Positions 25,940 to 34,685 of a DNA stretch of 64,000 nucleotides are shown piece after piece (position 1 is the stretch's first letter; every line of letters begins with the position of its first letter). A program made the translations under genes and the position numbers. This stretch comes from Photobacterium kagoshimensis. GTDB lineage: Bacteria > Pseudomonadota > Gammaproteobacteria > Enterobacterales > Vibrionaceae. The notes below the pieces were generated by a model. That model saw only the letters and a program-made list of their open reading frames with translations, was not told the origin of the DNA and made no database searches. The stretch covers positions 1 to 64,000 of the forward strand of contig NZ_JAKJSO010000026.1 of NCBI RefSeq assembly GCF_050337045.1, in the 5' to 3' direction.

Positions 25940-26875
25940 ATGGCAAATACAGCAGATTATATTTGGTTTAATGGTGACATGGTTCCTTGGGGCGAGGCTA
26001 ATGTCCACGTACTGACTCACGCAATGCATTACGGTACCTCGGTTTTTGAAGGCATTCGCTGCTATAACACCCCCAAAGGGCCGATTGTATTCCGTCATAA
26101 AGAGCACATGGAACGGCTGAAAAATTCCGCCAAAATTTACCGCTTCCCGATTCCCTACAGTGCAGACGAGCTGATGGAAATCTGTCGCGAAACCATTCGC
26201 GTCAATAAACTCGAGTCCGCCTATATTCGTCCATTGGGCTATGTCGGTAATGTCGGGTTAGGTGTTTGCCCACCCGTTGGCACTGAAATGGATCTGATCG
26301 TGGCCGCTTTCCCATGGGGCTCATACCTAGGGGAAGAAGCACTCGAAAATGGCGTTGATGCCATGATTTCAAGCTGGAACCGCGCGGCACCCAATACCAT
26401 TCCAACCGCGGCAAAAGCAGGGGGAAACTACCTCTCATCATTACTCGTGGGCAGTGAAGCGCGCCGTCACGGTTACGCTGAAGGGATCGCTTTAAGCGTT
26501 GACGGCTACCTGTCTGAAGGGGCGGGCGAAAATATCTTTGTGATCAAAAATGGGGTACTGCTAACCCCACCAGCAACCAGTGCCATTTTGCCAGGGATCA
26601 CCCGCGATTCGATCATGGTGCTCGCCAAAGAGATGGGCTACGAAGTACGCGAAGAAAACATTGCCCGCGAAGCCCTGTATCTGGCTGATGAAATCTTCAT
26701 GACAGGCACAGCCGCTGAAATCGTACCGGTGCGCACCGTCGATCAAATTGTCGTCGGCGAAGGTAAACGCGGCCCTATCACTAAAGTGATTCAAGCGGCT
26801 TACTTCGGCCTCTTTAATGGCACCACGGAAGATAAGTGGGGCTGGTTAGATTACGTCTACCCCGACAAAAAATAA
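25940..26875 (+). CDS. ilvE: branched-chain amino acid aminotransferase
   Basis: This is a class IV PLP transaminase for the last step to Val, Leu and Ile. At 311 residues it is close to E. coli (309). The PLP lysine is Lys159 in TAAKAGGNYLSS; SEGAGENIF and TGTAAEIVPV bind the cofactor phosphate and substrate. It begins 21 bases after ilvM. A 10-bp inverted repeat lies between it and ilvD. Confidence 0.97.
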   Translation: MANTADYIWFNGDMVPWGEANVHVLTHAMHYGTSVFEGIRCYNTPKGPIVFRHKEHMERLKNSAKIYRFPIPYSADELMEICRETIRVNKLESAYIRPLGYVGNVGLGVCPPVGTEMDLIVAAFPWGSYLGEEALENGVDAMISSWNRAAPNTIPTAAKAGGNYLSSLLVGSEARRHGYAEGIALSVDGYLSEGAGENIFVIKNGVLLTPPATSAILPGITRDSIMVLAKEMGYEVREENIAREALYLADEIFMTGTAAEIVPVRTVDQIVVGEGKRGPITKVIQAAYFGLFNGTTEDKWGWLDYVYPDKK

Positions 26876-26897
26876 GCCCACTGCCAACAATTACCGC

Positions 26898-26931
26898 CAT
26901 GACCCGCATTTAATCACTCAAGCGGGTCATG
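26898..26931. repeat. inverted repeat between ilvE and ilvD
   Basis: CATGACCCGC and GCGGGTCATG form a perfect 10-bp stem with a 14-base AT-rich loop. No T-run follows, so it is more likely an mRNA-processing or stability hairpin inside the operon than a terminator. It ends 22 bases before ilvD. Confidence 0.75.
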
Positions 26932-26953
26932 CAACAAAAGGATATTTGTAGTT

Positions 26954-28795
26954 ATGCCTAAGTACCGTTCTGCCACCACCACTCACGGCCGTAATATGGC
27001 GGGTGCCCGCGCTTTATGGCGTGCCACTGGCGTTAAAGATGAAGATTTCGGTAAGCCGATTATTGCCGTCGTTAACTCCTTCACTCAATTTGTACCAGGC
27101 CACGTGCACTTAAAAGACATGGGGCAACTGGTCGCGGGCGAAATTGAAAAAGCAGGCGGGATCGCCAAAGAATTCAATACCATTGCAGTCGATGATGGCA
27201 TCGCAATGGGCCATGGCGGCATGCTGTACTCACTGCCATCACGCGAGCTCATTGCTGATTCCGTCGAGTATATGGTCAATGCCCACTGTGCCGATGCCAT
27301 GGTGTGTATTTCCAACTGTGACAAAATCACCCCAGGCATGCTGATGGCCGCACTACGGATCAATATTCCGGTGATTTTTGTATCTGGTGGTCCGATGGAA
27401 GCGGGTAAGACCAAACTATCGGATCAAATCCTGAAGCTGGATCTGGTTGATGCCATGATCCAAGGGGCGGATCCTAAAGTTTCTGACGAACAGAGCGAAC
27501 AGATCGAACGATCCGCCTGTCCAACCTGTGGATCATGTTCAGGCATGTTTACTGCCAACTCGATGAACTGTCTGACCGAAGCGCTGGGTTTAAGCCAACC
27601 AGGTAATGGTTCGATGCTGGCAACCCATGCCGACCGTGAGCAGCTATTTATCAATGCAGGTAAACGTATTGTCGATTTAACCCAGCGTTATTATCAAAAC
27701 GACGATGTCAGCGCCCTGCCACGCAATATCGCCAATAAAAAAGCGTTCGAAAATGCGATGGCACTCGATATCGCCATGGGCGGCTCGACCAATACCGTAC
27801 TGCACTTACTGGCAGCCGCACAGGAAGGGGAAGTGGACTTCACCATGAACGACATCGACCGTATGTCTCGTCGGGTACCACACCTGTGTAAAGTCGCACC
27901 ATCCACTCAGCAATACCATATGGAAGATGTGCATCGCGCAGGTGGGGTTTACGGTATTTTGGGTGAATTGGATCGCGCAGGCTTGTTCCATAACGATTGC
28001 TACAATGTGCTAGGCCAGACGTTTGCTCAAACGCTACCACTGTATGATATTGCCGTGACAGACTCGGCTGAAATAAAAGACTTCTTCCGTGCTGGCCCTG
28101 CTGGCATTCGTACCACTAAAGCCTTCTCACAAAATTGTCGTTGGGACAGCGTCGATGATGATCGTGAAAGCGGTTGTATTCGTAACAAAGCCAACGCCTT
28201 TAGCCAAGACGGCGGCCTCGCGGTACTGTCTGGCAACATGGCACTCAATGGCTGCATAGTTAAAACCGCCGGCGTTGATGAAAGCTGTTTAACCTTTACT
28301 GGTCCTGCCGTGGTATTTGAAAGCCAAGACAGCGCTGTGGAAGGTATTTTAGGCGGAAAAGTCAAAGCAGGCGATGTGGTGGTGATCCGCTACGAAGGGC
28401 CAAAAGGTGGCCCTGGCATGCAAGAAATGCTGTACCCAACCACCTATCTGAAATCGATGGGGTTAGGCAAAGAGTGTGCATTAATTACTGATGGTCGCTT
28501 CTCAGGCGGGACATCAGGACTATCGATTGGCCATGTATCCCCCGAAGCAGCCAGTGGCGGCACCATAGGCTTAATCAAGGATGGCGACACGATTGCGATT
28601 GATATTCCCAACCGCTCGATTGATCTCAATGTCGATGAAAAAACACTAACTGAACGCCGCAACCAAGCCAATCAGCAGGGTTGGAAGCCTGTCGATCGTC
28701 AACGCGATGTGTCTTACGCACTCCGTGCTTATGCGTTGCTCGCGACCAGCGCCGACCAAGGTGCCATCCGTGATAAGTCAAAACTCGAAGGGTAG
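26954..28795 (+). CDS. ilvD: dihydroxy-acid dehydratase
   Basis: This Fe-S enzyme dehydrates 2,3-dihydroxy acids to the 2-keto acids of Val and Ile. Its 613 residues match E. coli (616). Likely cluster ligands are Cys122 in SNCDKITPGM and Cys195 in CPTCGSCSGMFTANSM. It has the family C-terminal GRFSGGTSGLSIGHVSPEA stretch. ilvA follows after 5 bases. Confidence 0.97.
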   Translation: MPKYRSATTTHGRNMAGARALWRATGVKDEDFGKPIIAVVNSFTQFVPGHVHLKDMGQLVAGEIEKAGGIAKEFNTIAVDDGIAMGHGGMLYSLPSRELIADSVEYMVNAHCADAMVCISNCDKITPGMLMAALRINIPVIFVSGGPMEAGKTKLSDQILKLDLVDAMIQGADPKVSDEQSEQIERSACPTCGSCSGMFTANSMNCLTEALGLSQPGNGSMLATHADREQLFINAGKRIVDLTQRYYQNDDVSALPRNIANKKAFENAMALDIAMGGSTNTVLHLLAAAQEGEVDFTMNDIDRMSRRVPHLCKVAPSTQQYHMEDVHRAGGVYGILGELDRAGLFHNDCYNVLGQTFAQTLPLYDIAVTDSAEIKDFFRAGPAGIRTTKAFSQNCRWDSVDDDRESGCIRNKANAFSQDGGLAVLSGNMALNGCIVKTAGVDESCLTFTGPAVVFESQDSAVEGILGGKVKAGDVVVIRYEGPKGGPGMQEMLYPTTYLKSMGLGKECALITDGRFSGGTSGLSIGHVSPEAASGGTIGLIKDGDTIAIDIPNRSIDLNVDEKTLTERRNQANQQGWKPVDRQRDVSYALRAYALLATSADQGAIRDKSKLEG

Positions 28796-28800
28796 TCATT

Positions 28801-30369
28801 ATGAGCGACGTTCAGCAAGTTAACGACACCAACTCGCAAGCCTCAACACCATTAAGCAGCGCGGATTATTTGCGAGATATCCTCCGCGCACCTGTCTATG
28901 AGGTGGCGCAAGTCACCCCATTACAAACCATGGCGCGACTGTCCGAACGCACGGGCAATCAGATCCAATTAAAACGAGAAGACCGCCAACCGGTGCACTC
29001 TTTTAAACTGCGTGGCGCTTACAACATGATGTCTCAGCTCACGCCGGCACAGCAACAAGCAGGGGTTATTGCGGCATCTGCGGGCAATCATGCCCAAGGG
29101 TTAGCGTTATCAGGTAAACAGCTGGGGGTGCAAGCCACCATTGTAATGCCGCTCACCACGCCAAACATTAAAGTCGAAGCGGTGAAAAGTTTCGGCGGAA
29201 AAGTCGTGCTACACGGGAATAATTTCGATGAAGCCAAAGCTCGGGCAGTCGAACTTGCCGAACAGCACCACTTCACCTTTATTCCACCGTTTGATCACCC
29301 AGCAGTCATTGCAGGACAAGGCACCATTGGTATGGAGCTACTCCAACAAAATGGTCATCTTGAGTATGTGTTTCTCCCTGTCGGGGGCGGCGGCTTAGCT
29401 GCAGGGGTAGCGGTATTACTCAAACAACTGCTGCCACAAATCAAAGTGATAGGGGTAGAAGCCGAAGATTCAGCCTGTCTTAAAGCGGCACTGGCAGCAG
29501 GCGAACCCGTGACGCTGGAGCAAGTCGGGATGTTTGCCGACGGTGTCGCCGTTAAACGCATTGGTGATGAAACCTTCCGCCTGTGTCAGCAACACCTCGA
29601 TGATGTGATAACGGTCAGTTCCGATGAGATTTGTGCCGCCGTAAAGGATATCTTTGAAGATACGCGGGCAATTGCCGAGCCATCAGGTGCATTATCTCTG
29701 GCGGGATTGAAGAAGTATGCCGATCTCCACCAGCTGCAAGATAAAAAGCTGGCAGCTGTACTCTCTGGGGCTAACCTCAACTTTCATGGCTTACGCTATG
29801 TATCAGAACGCTGTGAGTTAGGTGAAAAACGCGAAGGCTTGCTGGCTATCACCATTCCTGAGCGCCAAGGTGCTTTCCTTGATTTCTGCCATATCCTAGG
29901 CGGACGTGCCGTTACTGAATTTAACTACCGCTACAGCGATGACAGCTTAGCCAATGTGTTTGTCGGCGTGAGATTAATGCAAGGGCAAGAAGAGCTGGAT
30001 AGCATTATCGACGACCTACGCCATGGGGGATATCCTGTGGTCGACCTGTCCGATGATGAAATGGCAAAACTGCACGTGCGTTATATGATAGGTGGGCGTC
30101 CTTCTAAGCCTTTACAAGAAAAACTGTATAGCTTTGAATTTCCTGAATACCCAGGCGCCTTGTTGAAATTCTTAAATACGCTCGGTACGCGCTGGAATAT
30201 CAGTTTATTTAACTACCGTAATCACGGTGCTGATTATGGCCGAGTACTCTGTGGTTTTGAGCTTGAAGAAAATGATGTCCTCTCATTTACTAGCTATTTA
30301 CGAGAGCTTGGCTATCAGTGGAAAGATGAAACAGCCAACCCAGCTTATCAATTTTTCCTCGCCCAATAG
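28801..30369 (+). CDS. ilvA: biosynthetic threonine deaminase
   Basis: This PLP enzyme converts threonine to 2-ketobutyrate for Ile synthesis. The 522-residue protein has Lys69 in HSFKLRGAYNMM, the phosphate-binding GGGGLAAG loop near 196, and two C-terminal ACT-like regulatory domains (about 335-520) for Ile inhibition and Val activation. It is slightly longer than E. coli IlvA (514) owing to a Ser/Thr/Gln-rich N-terminus. It is the last gene of the operon. Confidence 0.97.
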   Translation: MSDVQQVNDTNSQASTPLSSADYLRDILRAPVYEVAQVTPLQTMARLSERTGNQIQLKREDRQPVHSFKLRGAYNMMSQLTPAQQQAGVIAASAGNHAQGLALSGKQLGVQATIVMPLTTPNIKVEAVKSFGGKVVLHGNNFDEAKARAVELAEQHHFTFIPPFDHPAVIAGQGTIGMELLQQNGHLEYVFLPVGGGGLAAGVAVLLKQLLPQIKVIGVEAEDSACLKAALAAGEPVTLEQVGMFADGVAVKRIGDETFRLCQQHLDDVITVSSDEICAAVKDIFEDTRAIAEPSGALSLAGLKKYADLHQLQDKKLAAVLSGANLNFHGLRYVSERCELGEKREGLLAITIPERQGAFLDFCHILGGRAVTEFNYRYSDDSLANVFVGVRLMQGQEELDSIIDDLRHGGYPVVDLSDDEMAKLHVRYMIGGRPSKPLQEKLYSFEFPEYPGALLKFLNTLGTRWNISLFNYRNHGADYGRVLCGFELEENDVLSFTSYLRELGYQWKDETANPAYQFFLAQ

Positions 30370-30397
30370 CGCTCATTCAAGGTGAACGCCGCGCATT

Positions 30398-30424
30398 AAA
30401 AAAGCAGCCAGTGGCTGCTTTTTT
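30398..30424. terminator. ilv operon terminator, bidirectional
   Basis: A perfect 12-bp stem (AAAAAAGCAGCC / GGCTGCTTTTTT) with an AGT loop. It ends ilvA and, on the other strand, the XRE gene that stops at 30457. Confidence 0.93.
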
Positions 30425-30456
30425 ATGATCGAAACAATAACCGAAAATCCGTTATG

Positions 30457-30813
30457 TCAGCGTTTTGTTTGCTGTTCAAACCAACACGAAATAAAACTCA
30501 GATTAAGTTCAATTAATCGAGCCCGTAATGGTGGGGGCACTTCAGCGAGCATATTAATTAATTGCTGCGTATCTTCCTGCACACACGGACGGCTGGCTGA
30601 ATGTTCTTCAAATAAAAACCAAGTTAGAGGACGCTCAGTCACTTCTGCGATCTTCATTAATGTCGACACTCGAGGTTCCGTTTTCGCGGACTCTAAATCA
30701 AGATAAGTTTGACGCGCAATGCCAAGCTTTTTAGCCATTCCAACTTGCGTGATTTCTTTCCACTCTCTCGCCTCACGAATTTTATTGGCGATCAGTACTT
30801 TGGAAATATTCAT
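30457..30813 (-). CDS. XRE-family regulator, paralogue 1
   Basis: This 118-residue protein has a helix-turn-helix at about residues 9-65 (KIREAREWKEITQVGMAKK, then IARQTYLDLES), followed by TERPLTWF. The remaining 50 residues contain no domain I know and end in an amphipathic helix. The ribosome site is weak. The HTH region is roughly two-thirds identical to that of the neighbour at 31058. Some 70-100 bases upstream lies a 36-bp nested dyad, a likely operator. Target genes are unknown. Confidence 0.85.
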   Translation of the reverse strand: MNISKVLIANKIREAREWKEITQVGMAKKLGIARQTYLDLESAKTEPRVSTLMKIAEVTERPLTWFLFEEHSASRPCVQEDTQQLINMLAEVPPPLRARLIELNLSFISCWFEQQTKR

Positions 30814-30881
30814 GCAGATACCATCTACTTCATCGCAGTTGTTAGCACGATAACTTGTGCCACAACGAACGACCGCCTTAA

Positions 30882-30917
30882 GGCATAACTAAGTTATTAA
30901 TAACTAGGAATTATGCC
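30882..30917. promoter_or_regulatory. nested 36-bp dyad, putative operator of the XRE pair
   Basis: The outer arms GGCATAA (30882-30888) and TTATGCC (30911-30917) enclose a perfect 14-bp palindrome, AGTTATTAATAACT (30892-30905). The symmetry centres nearly coincide (30899.5 outer, 30898.5 inner). It sits in the 244-base gap between the two XRE genes, upstream of paralogue 1. Binding by an XRE dimer is inference. Confidence 0.65.
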
Positions 30918-31057
30918 CTTCGCATCCCACGCGTCACCGAGTGAAAAGTCAATTTGTGACCCTTAGCTTGTAATGTAAGGCTAAGTAGACAAGCACATTT
31001 TAATATTGCCTACAACATCGTACAACTCAATGCAGTGAGCGCTGTAACATAATTAGG

Positions 31058-31438
31058 TTAACTTTTATCTCGCTGCGTCAGTGCTTTCGTGTATTCCGCC
31101 ATGAACCCCGCTAAATTAATACTCTGTTGCAAAATGACGTTCCGTGCCGAATGCGGCAAGCGACTAAAGTATTGTAACAGACGATCGATTTCTTCTTTGT
31201 ACTCGCTCTCTAATATCTCGATCCCTTCGTCGCCATAGACGAACCAAGTTAGAGGACGCTCGGTAATTTCAGAGATCTCAGACAACAAGCGGACTTTAGG
31301 TTCGGTTTTTCCTGTTTCAAGATCGAGATAAGTTTGACGCGCAACCTTGAGCTGTTGGGCCATATGGACTTGGGTCAGCCCTTTCCATTCACGGGCTTCA
31401 CGAATACGTGCTGCGATTTTCGTTTTAGAATCTGTCAT
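31058..31438 (-). CDS. XRE-family regulator, paralogue 2
   Basis: The protein has 126 residues from the ATG at 31438, preceded by GGAGGT at a 5-base distance; an open frame to 31456 adds six residues. The N-terminal HTH (IREAREWKGLTQVHMAQQL, ARQTYLDLETGKTEP) and TERPLTWF match paralogue 1, and the two genes share at least one 20-base identical stretch near TERPLTW. The C-terminal 60 residues are acidic, then helical, and diverge from paralogue 1. An IR GTTCA-TGAC-TGAAC lies upstream at 31479-31492. Confidence 0.87.
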   Translation of the reverse strand: MTDSKTKIAARIREAREWKGLTQVHMAQQLKVARQTYLDLETGKTEPKVRLLSEISEITERPLTWFVYGDEGIEILESEYKEEIDRLLQYFSRLPHSARNVILQQSINLAGFMAEYTKALTQRDKS

Positions 31439-31812
31439 GTCTAACCTCCAATACACATCAAATAGAAGACTACTTAGTGTTCATGACTGAACTTGCACAA
31501 GATGCGCCACATTGGAGAAGCAAATAAAAAACCAACTATTCAACAACTTACAATAGAGCCACACCAGGCGTTTCTATTTTGATTCGCAGAAAGTTGTACA
31601 TAGCTATCTAGATTTTCATTTCGCAATATTCTCGTCACCCGTGCTAAACAAACCAGACAAATCCGTGTGTTGGTTGGCCATTACCGTAGAAATAAGCGTC
31701 ATTAATGTACTAGAGAATAGACGCTCTCACTCGTTGCCGAATACCAGCCATAAAAAAAGCACCGCGAACGGTGCTTTTTCTTAATGTTCAAACAAAAACT
31801 CAATCGTGAGAT
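31439..31812. other. gene-free region downstream of glmS, Tn7 attachment position
   Basis: These 374 bases lie between the XRE gene start and the glmS stop. They include the XRE promoter side, a short IR (31479-31492) and the glmS terminator. The standard attTn7 insertion point, about 25 bases past the glmS stop, would fall near 31788. I see no transposon end, target duplication or cargo there. Confidence 0.6.
31754..31779. terminator. glmS terminator
   Basis: An 11-bp stem (AAAAAGCACCG / CGGTGCTTTTT) with a CGAA loop; on the minus strand it runs into a T-tract. It lies 34 bases beyond the glmS stop. Confidence 0.9.
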
Positions 31813-33648
31813 CTATTCAACCGTTACCGCTTTAGCCAAGTTACGAGGCTGATCGACATCGGTCCCTTTGATCAAAGCAACATGGTACGACAGCAGCTGC
31901 ATTGGCACTGTGTAGAAGATAGGGGCAATAATGTCATCCACGCATGGCATTGTAATGATCTTCATGCCTTCGCACGCTTCAAAACCTGCTTCACTATCAG
32001 CAAAGACGTACAGTAAACCACCACGTGCACGCACTTCTTCGATGTTCGATTTTAGCTTTTCAAGCAAATCGTTGGTCGGTGCCACCACGATCACTGGCAT
32101 ATCCGCATCAATTAATGCTAATGGGCCGTGCTTCAATTCACCCGCAGCGTAAGCTTCAGCATGAATGTACGAAATTTCTTTTAGTTTCAGTGACGCTTCC
32201 ATTGCGATTGGGTAGAACTCACCGCGACCAAGGAATAGCGCGTGGTGCTTGTCAGCAAAATCTTCCGCTAGTTGCTCAATTGGCTTATCAAACGCCAATG
32301 CTTTCTCAATTTGAGTCGGTAACTGGTGCAAAGATGCAACAATTTCACGCTCTTTATCTGCACTGATCAGGCCTTTCTCTTTCCCGAGAGCCGTTACAAA
32401 CATCAGCATCGCCACTAACTGAGTGGTAAAGGCTTTAGTCGATGCCACACCAATTTCCGTGCCTGCACGCGTCATGAAGGCTAAATCAGATTCACGCACC
32501 AATGAAGAGCCAGCCACATTACAAATAGTGATCGCTGACATATAGCCTTTTTCTTTCGCCAAACGTAGCGCAGCCAAGGTATCAGCCGTTTCACCCGATT
32601 GAGACAGGGTCAGCAATAAGCTGTTTGGACGAGTGACAAACTTGCGGTAGCGGAATTCAGAGGCAATTTCTACATCACAACTCACACCAGCCATAGATTC
32701 AAACCAGTAGCGCGCCACCATACCCGCGTTGTAAGAGGTACCACAAGCTATGATTTGAACGTGTTCAACTTTCTCTAAGATCTCTTTCGCACCGCTACCA
32801 ATACTCTCAACAATCACGCTATCGTTGCTAATACGGCCTTCCATGGTGTTGATTAATGCACTTGGTTGCTCGTAAATTTCTTTTTGCATGTAGTGACGGT
32901 ATTGGCCTTTATCTGCAGCATCTTGCTGCAAGTTAGACTCATGGACTTCACGTTGAATTGGCTCACCGCTCGCATCAAATACATTCACTTCACGGCGAGT
33001 AATTTCAGCCACATCACCTTCTTCTAAGAACATGAAACGACGAGTCACATTCAACAGTGCTAACTGATCCGAAGCTAAGAAGTTTTCACCCACCCCCAAG
33101 CCAATCACCAGTGGACTGCCAGAGCGAGCCACCACAACGCGATCAGGGTCTCGACGATCCATCACAACAGTGCCATAAGCACCTTCAAGTTGTGCCACGG
33201 TTTTTTGTACCGCTTCAAGCAGGGTGGCCGCTGAACGTAATTCCCACTCCACCAAGTGAGCAATCACTTCGGTATCGGTTTGCGAAACAAAGCTGTAGCC
33301 GCGCTCAGTCAATAGCGTACGCAGCTCTTCATGGTTTTCAATAATACCGTTATGAACCAGTGCAATATTGTCGCCAGAAATATGCGGGTGCGCATTCGCT
33401 TCTGATGGTTCGCCATGGGTAGCCCAACGCGTATGGGCAATACCTGTACCGCCAATCACTGGGTTACTGTCAACGGCATCGGCTAACGCTTGCACTTTAC
33501 CTAAACGACGAACGCGATTTAAGTGACCTTGCTGATCGACAACGGCAACACCAGCCGAATCATAACCACGATATTCTAAACGACGTAAACCTTCGACTAA
33601 AATCTCAGCCACATCACGCTGTGCTACTGCACCCACGATTCCGCACAT
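31813..33648 (-). CDS. glmS: glutamine:fructose-6-phosphate aminotransferase (isomerizing)
   Basis: GlmS makes glucosamine-6-phosphate, the entry to cell-wall amino sugars. The 611 residues begin MCGIVGAV with the nucleophile Cys2 of the N-terminal glutaminase. Two SIS domains follow (CGTSYNAG near 302, SQSGETADT near 349). The C-terminus ends PRNLAKAVTVE, with the conserved 3' coding end used as the Tn7 target. It follows the DeoR-type gene by 9 bases, so the pair is co-transcribed. Confidence 0.97.
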   Translation of the reverse strand: MCGIVGAVAQRDVAEILVEGLRRLEYRGYDSAGVAVVDQQGHLNRVRRLGKVQALADAVDSNPVIGGTGIAHTRWATHGEPSEANAHPHISGDNIALVHNGIIENHEELRTLLTERGYSFVSQTDTEVIAHLVEWELRSAATLLEAVQKTVAQLEGAYGTVVMDRRDPDRVVVARSGSPLVIGLGVGENFLASDQLALLNVTRRFMFLEEGDVAEITRREVNVFDASGEPIQREVHESNLQQDAADKGQYRHYMQKEIYEQPSALINTMEGRISNDSVIVESIGSGAKEILEKVEHVQIIACGTSYNAGMVARYWFESMAGVSCDVEIASEFRYRKFVTRPNSLLLTLSQSGETADTLAALRLAKEKGYMSAITICNVAGSSLVRESDLAFMTRAGTEIGVASTKAFTTQLVAMLMFVTALGKEKGLISADKEREIVASLHQLPTQIEKALAFDKPIEQLAEDFADKHHALFLGRGEFYPIAMEASLKLKEISYIHAEAYAAGELKHGPLALIDADMPVIVVAPTNDLLEKLKSNIEEVRARGGLLYVFADSEAGFEACEGMKIITMPCVDDIIAPIFYTVPMQLLSYHVALIKGTDVDQPRNLAKAVTVE

Positions 33649-33657
33649 AAAAATCTC

Positions 33658-34437
33658 CTAATTTTGTTCGACTGGCGCGCAAATCACTTGCACACCGCAT
33701 AATTCAATTTGTGTTTTAGCTTCAAGATCGAGGCCGTCATCGGTGATCAAGGTATTAATGCTCTCCCAAGGTAACTCTAAATTGGGAATACGACGGCCCA
33801 CCTTGCTCGACTCCACCATCACCACAACTTCACGGGACACTTCGGCCATTACTCGGCTTAATCCCATCAGCTCATTAAAAGTTGTAGTCCCTCTTTCAAT
33901 ATCAATGCCATCTGCACCAATAAAGAGTTGATCAAAGTCATACGAACGCAGCACTGATTCCGCTACTTGGCCCTGGAAGGCTTCTGAATGCGGATCCCAA
34001 GTACCACCTGTCATCAACAGCGTTGGTTCGTTTTCAAGCTCATTGAGGGTATTGGCAACATTGAGGGAGTTGGTCATCACAATCAGCCCTTGCTTGTCAT
34101 TCAGCAGGGGGATCAGGCAAGCTGTGGTGCTACCGCTATCAAAAATTAAGCGGTTATGGTCTCGAATACGCGCTGCAGCTGCTTTCGCAATCGCGAGCTT
34201 TCGTTCTGAAACATATTCTTCTGCTTCATCAATGGCCACGATCTCAGATGGCATCGCCACTGCACCACCATAGCGGCGTAGTAGTAAGCCACTCTTTTCC
34301 AATGTGGCAAGATCTTTTCGAATCGTAACTTCGGACGTTGAAAAGTGCTGCGCCAGAATATCCACGCTCGCTTCACCTTGCTGGGCGATGAAGGCTGCGA
34401 TGCCATGACGGCGTTGCTGAGTATTTCGTTTTGACAT
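33658..34437 (-). CDS. DeoR-family regulator upstream of glmS
   Basis: The protein has 259 residues from the ATG at 34437 (MSKRNTQQRRHGI). An N-terminal DeoR winged helix (about 8-60, with FSTSEVTIRKDLATLEKSG) is followed by the phosphosugar-sensing DeoRC domain. That domain holds DSGSTT (near 107), TNSLNVA, TGGTW and GADGID. Its tight linkage to glmS suggests control of amino-sugar metabolism by a phosphorylated sugar; this is inference from context. A longer frame to 34509 adds a hydrophobic leader that is probably not translated. Confidence 0.9.
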   Translation of the reverse strand: MSKRNTQQRRHGIAAFIAQQGEASVDILAQHFSTSEVTIRKDLATLEKSGLLLRRYGGAVAMPSEIVAIDEAEEYVSERKLAIAKAAAARIRDHNRLIFDSGSTTACLIPLLNDKQGLIVMTNSLNVANTLNELENEPTLLMTGGTWDPHSEAFQGQVAESVLRSYDFDQLFIGADGIDIERGTTTFNELMGLSRVMAEVSREVVVMVESSKVGRRIPNLELPWESINTLITDDGLDLEAKTQIELCGVQVICAPVEQN

Positions 34438-34621
34438 TATATTTCGACTTGCCAACTGTAAGTTTCGTTCTGAAAGATAATAGTAGCAAAGCAAAAGATA
34501 AAAGATCAATGCAAAGCTGGCATATTAATTGACGAAAATAATGTTAGGGGGTTATCAATAAGTGCAGCCGTAGATATAGAAGAAGCGCAAAGAAGAATCG
34601 TGAGGTAAGAGAGGCAATAAA

Positions 34622-34645
34622 AAAGGCAGGGAGATCCCTGCCTTT
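34622..34645. terminator. glmU terminator
   Basis: An 11-bp stem (AAAGGCAGGGA / TCCCTGCCTTT) has only GA at its apex and is followed on the minus strand by T residues. It separates glmU from the DeoR-glmS transcript. The rest of 34438-34621 shows only AT-rich promoter-like sequence. Confidence 0.88.
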
Positions 34646-34685
34646 GATTAACTAAACGGTATATCAGCCAGTGATATGCCCGTGA

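Noticed and set aside
30457..31456. Prophage remnant or toxin-antitoxin module at the XRE genes
   Set aside because: No integrase, phage structural gene, attachment repeat or toxin-like partner is present on either side.
33649..33657. glmS ribozyme or riboswitch upstream of glmS
   Set aside because: Only 9 bases separate the DeoR gene from glmS, too few for a ribozyme.
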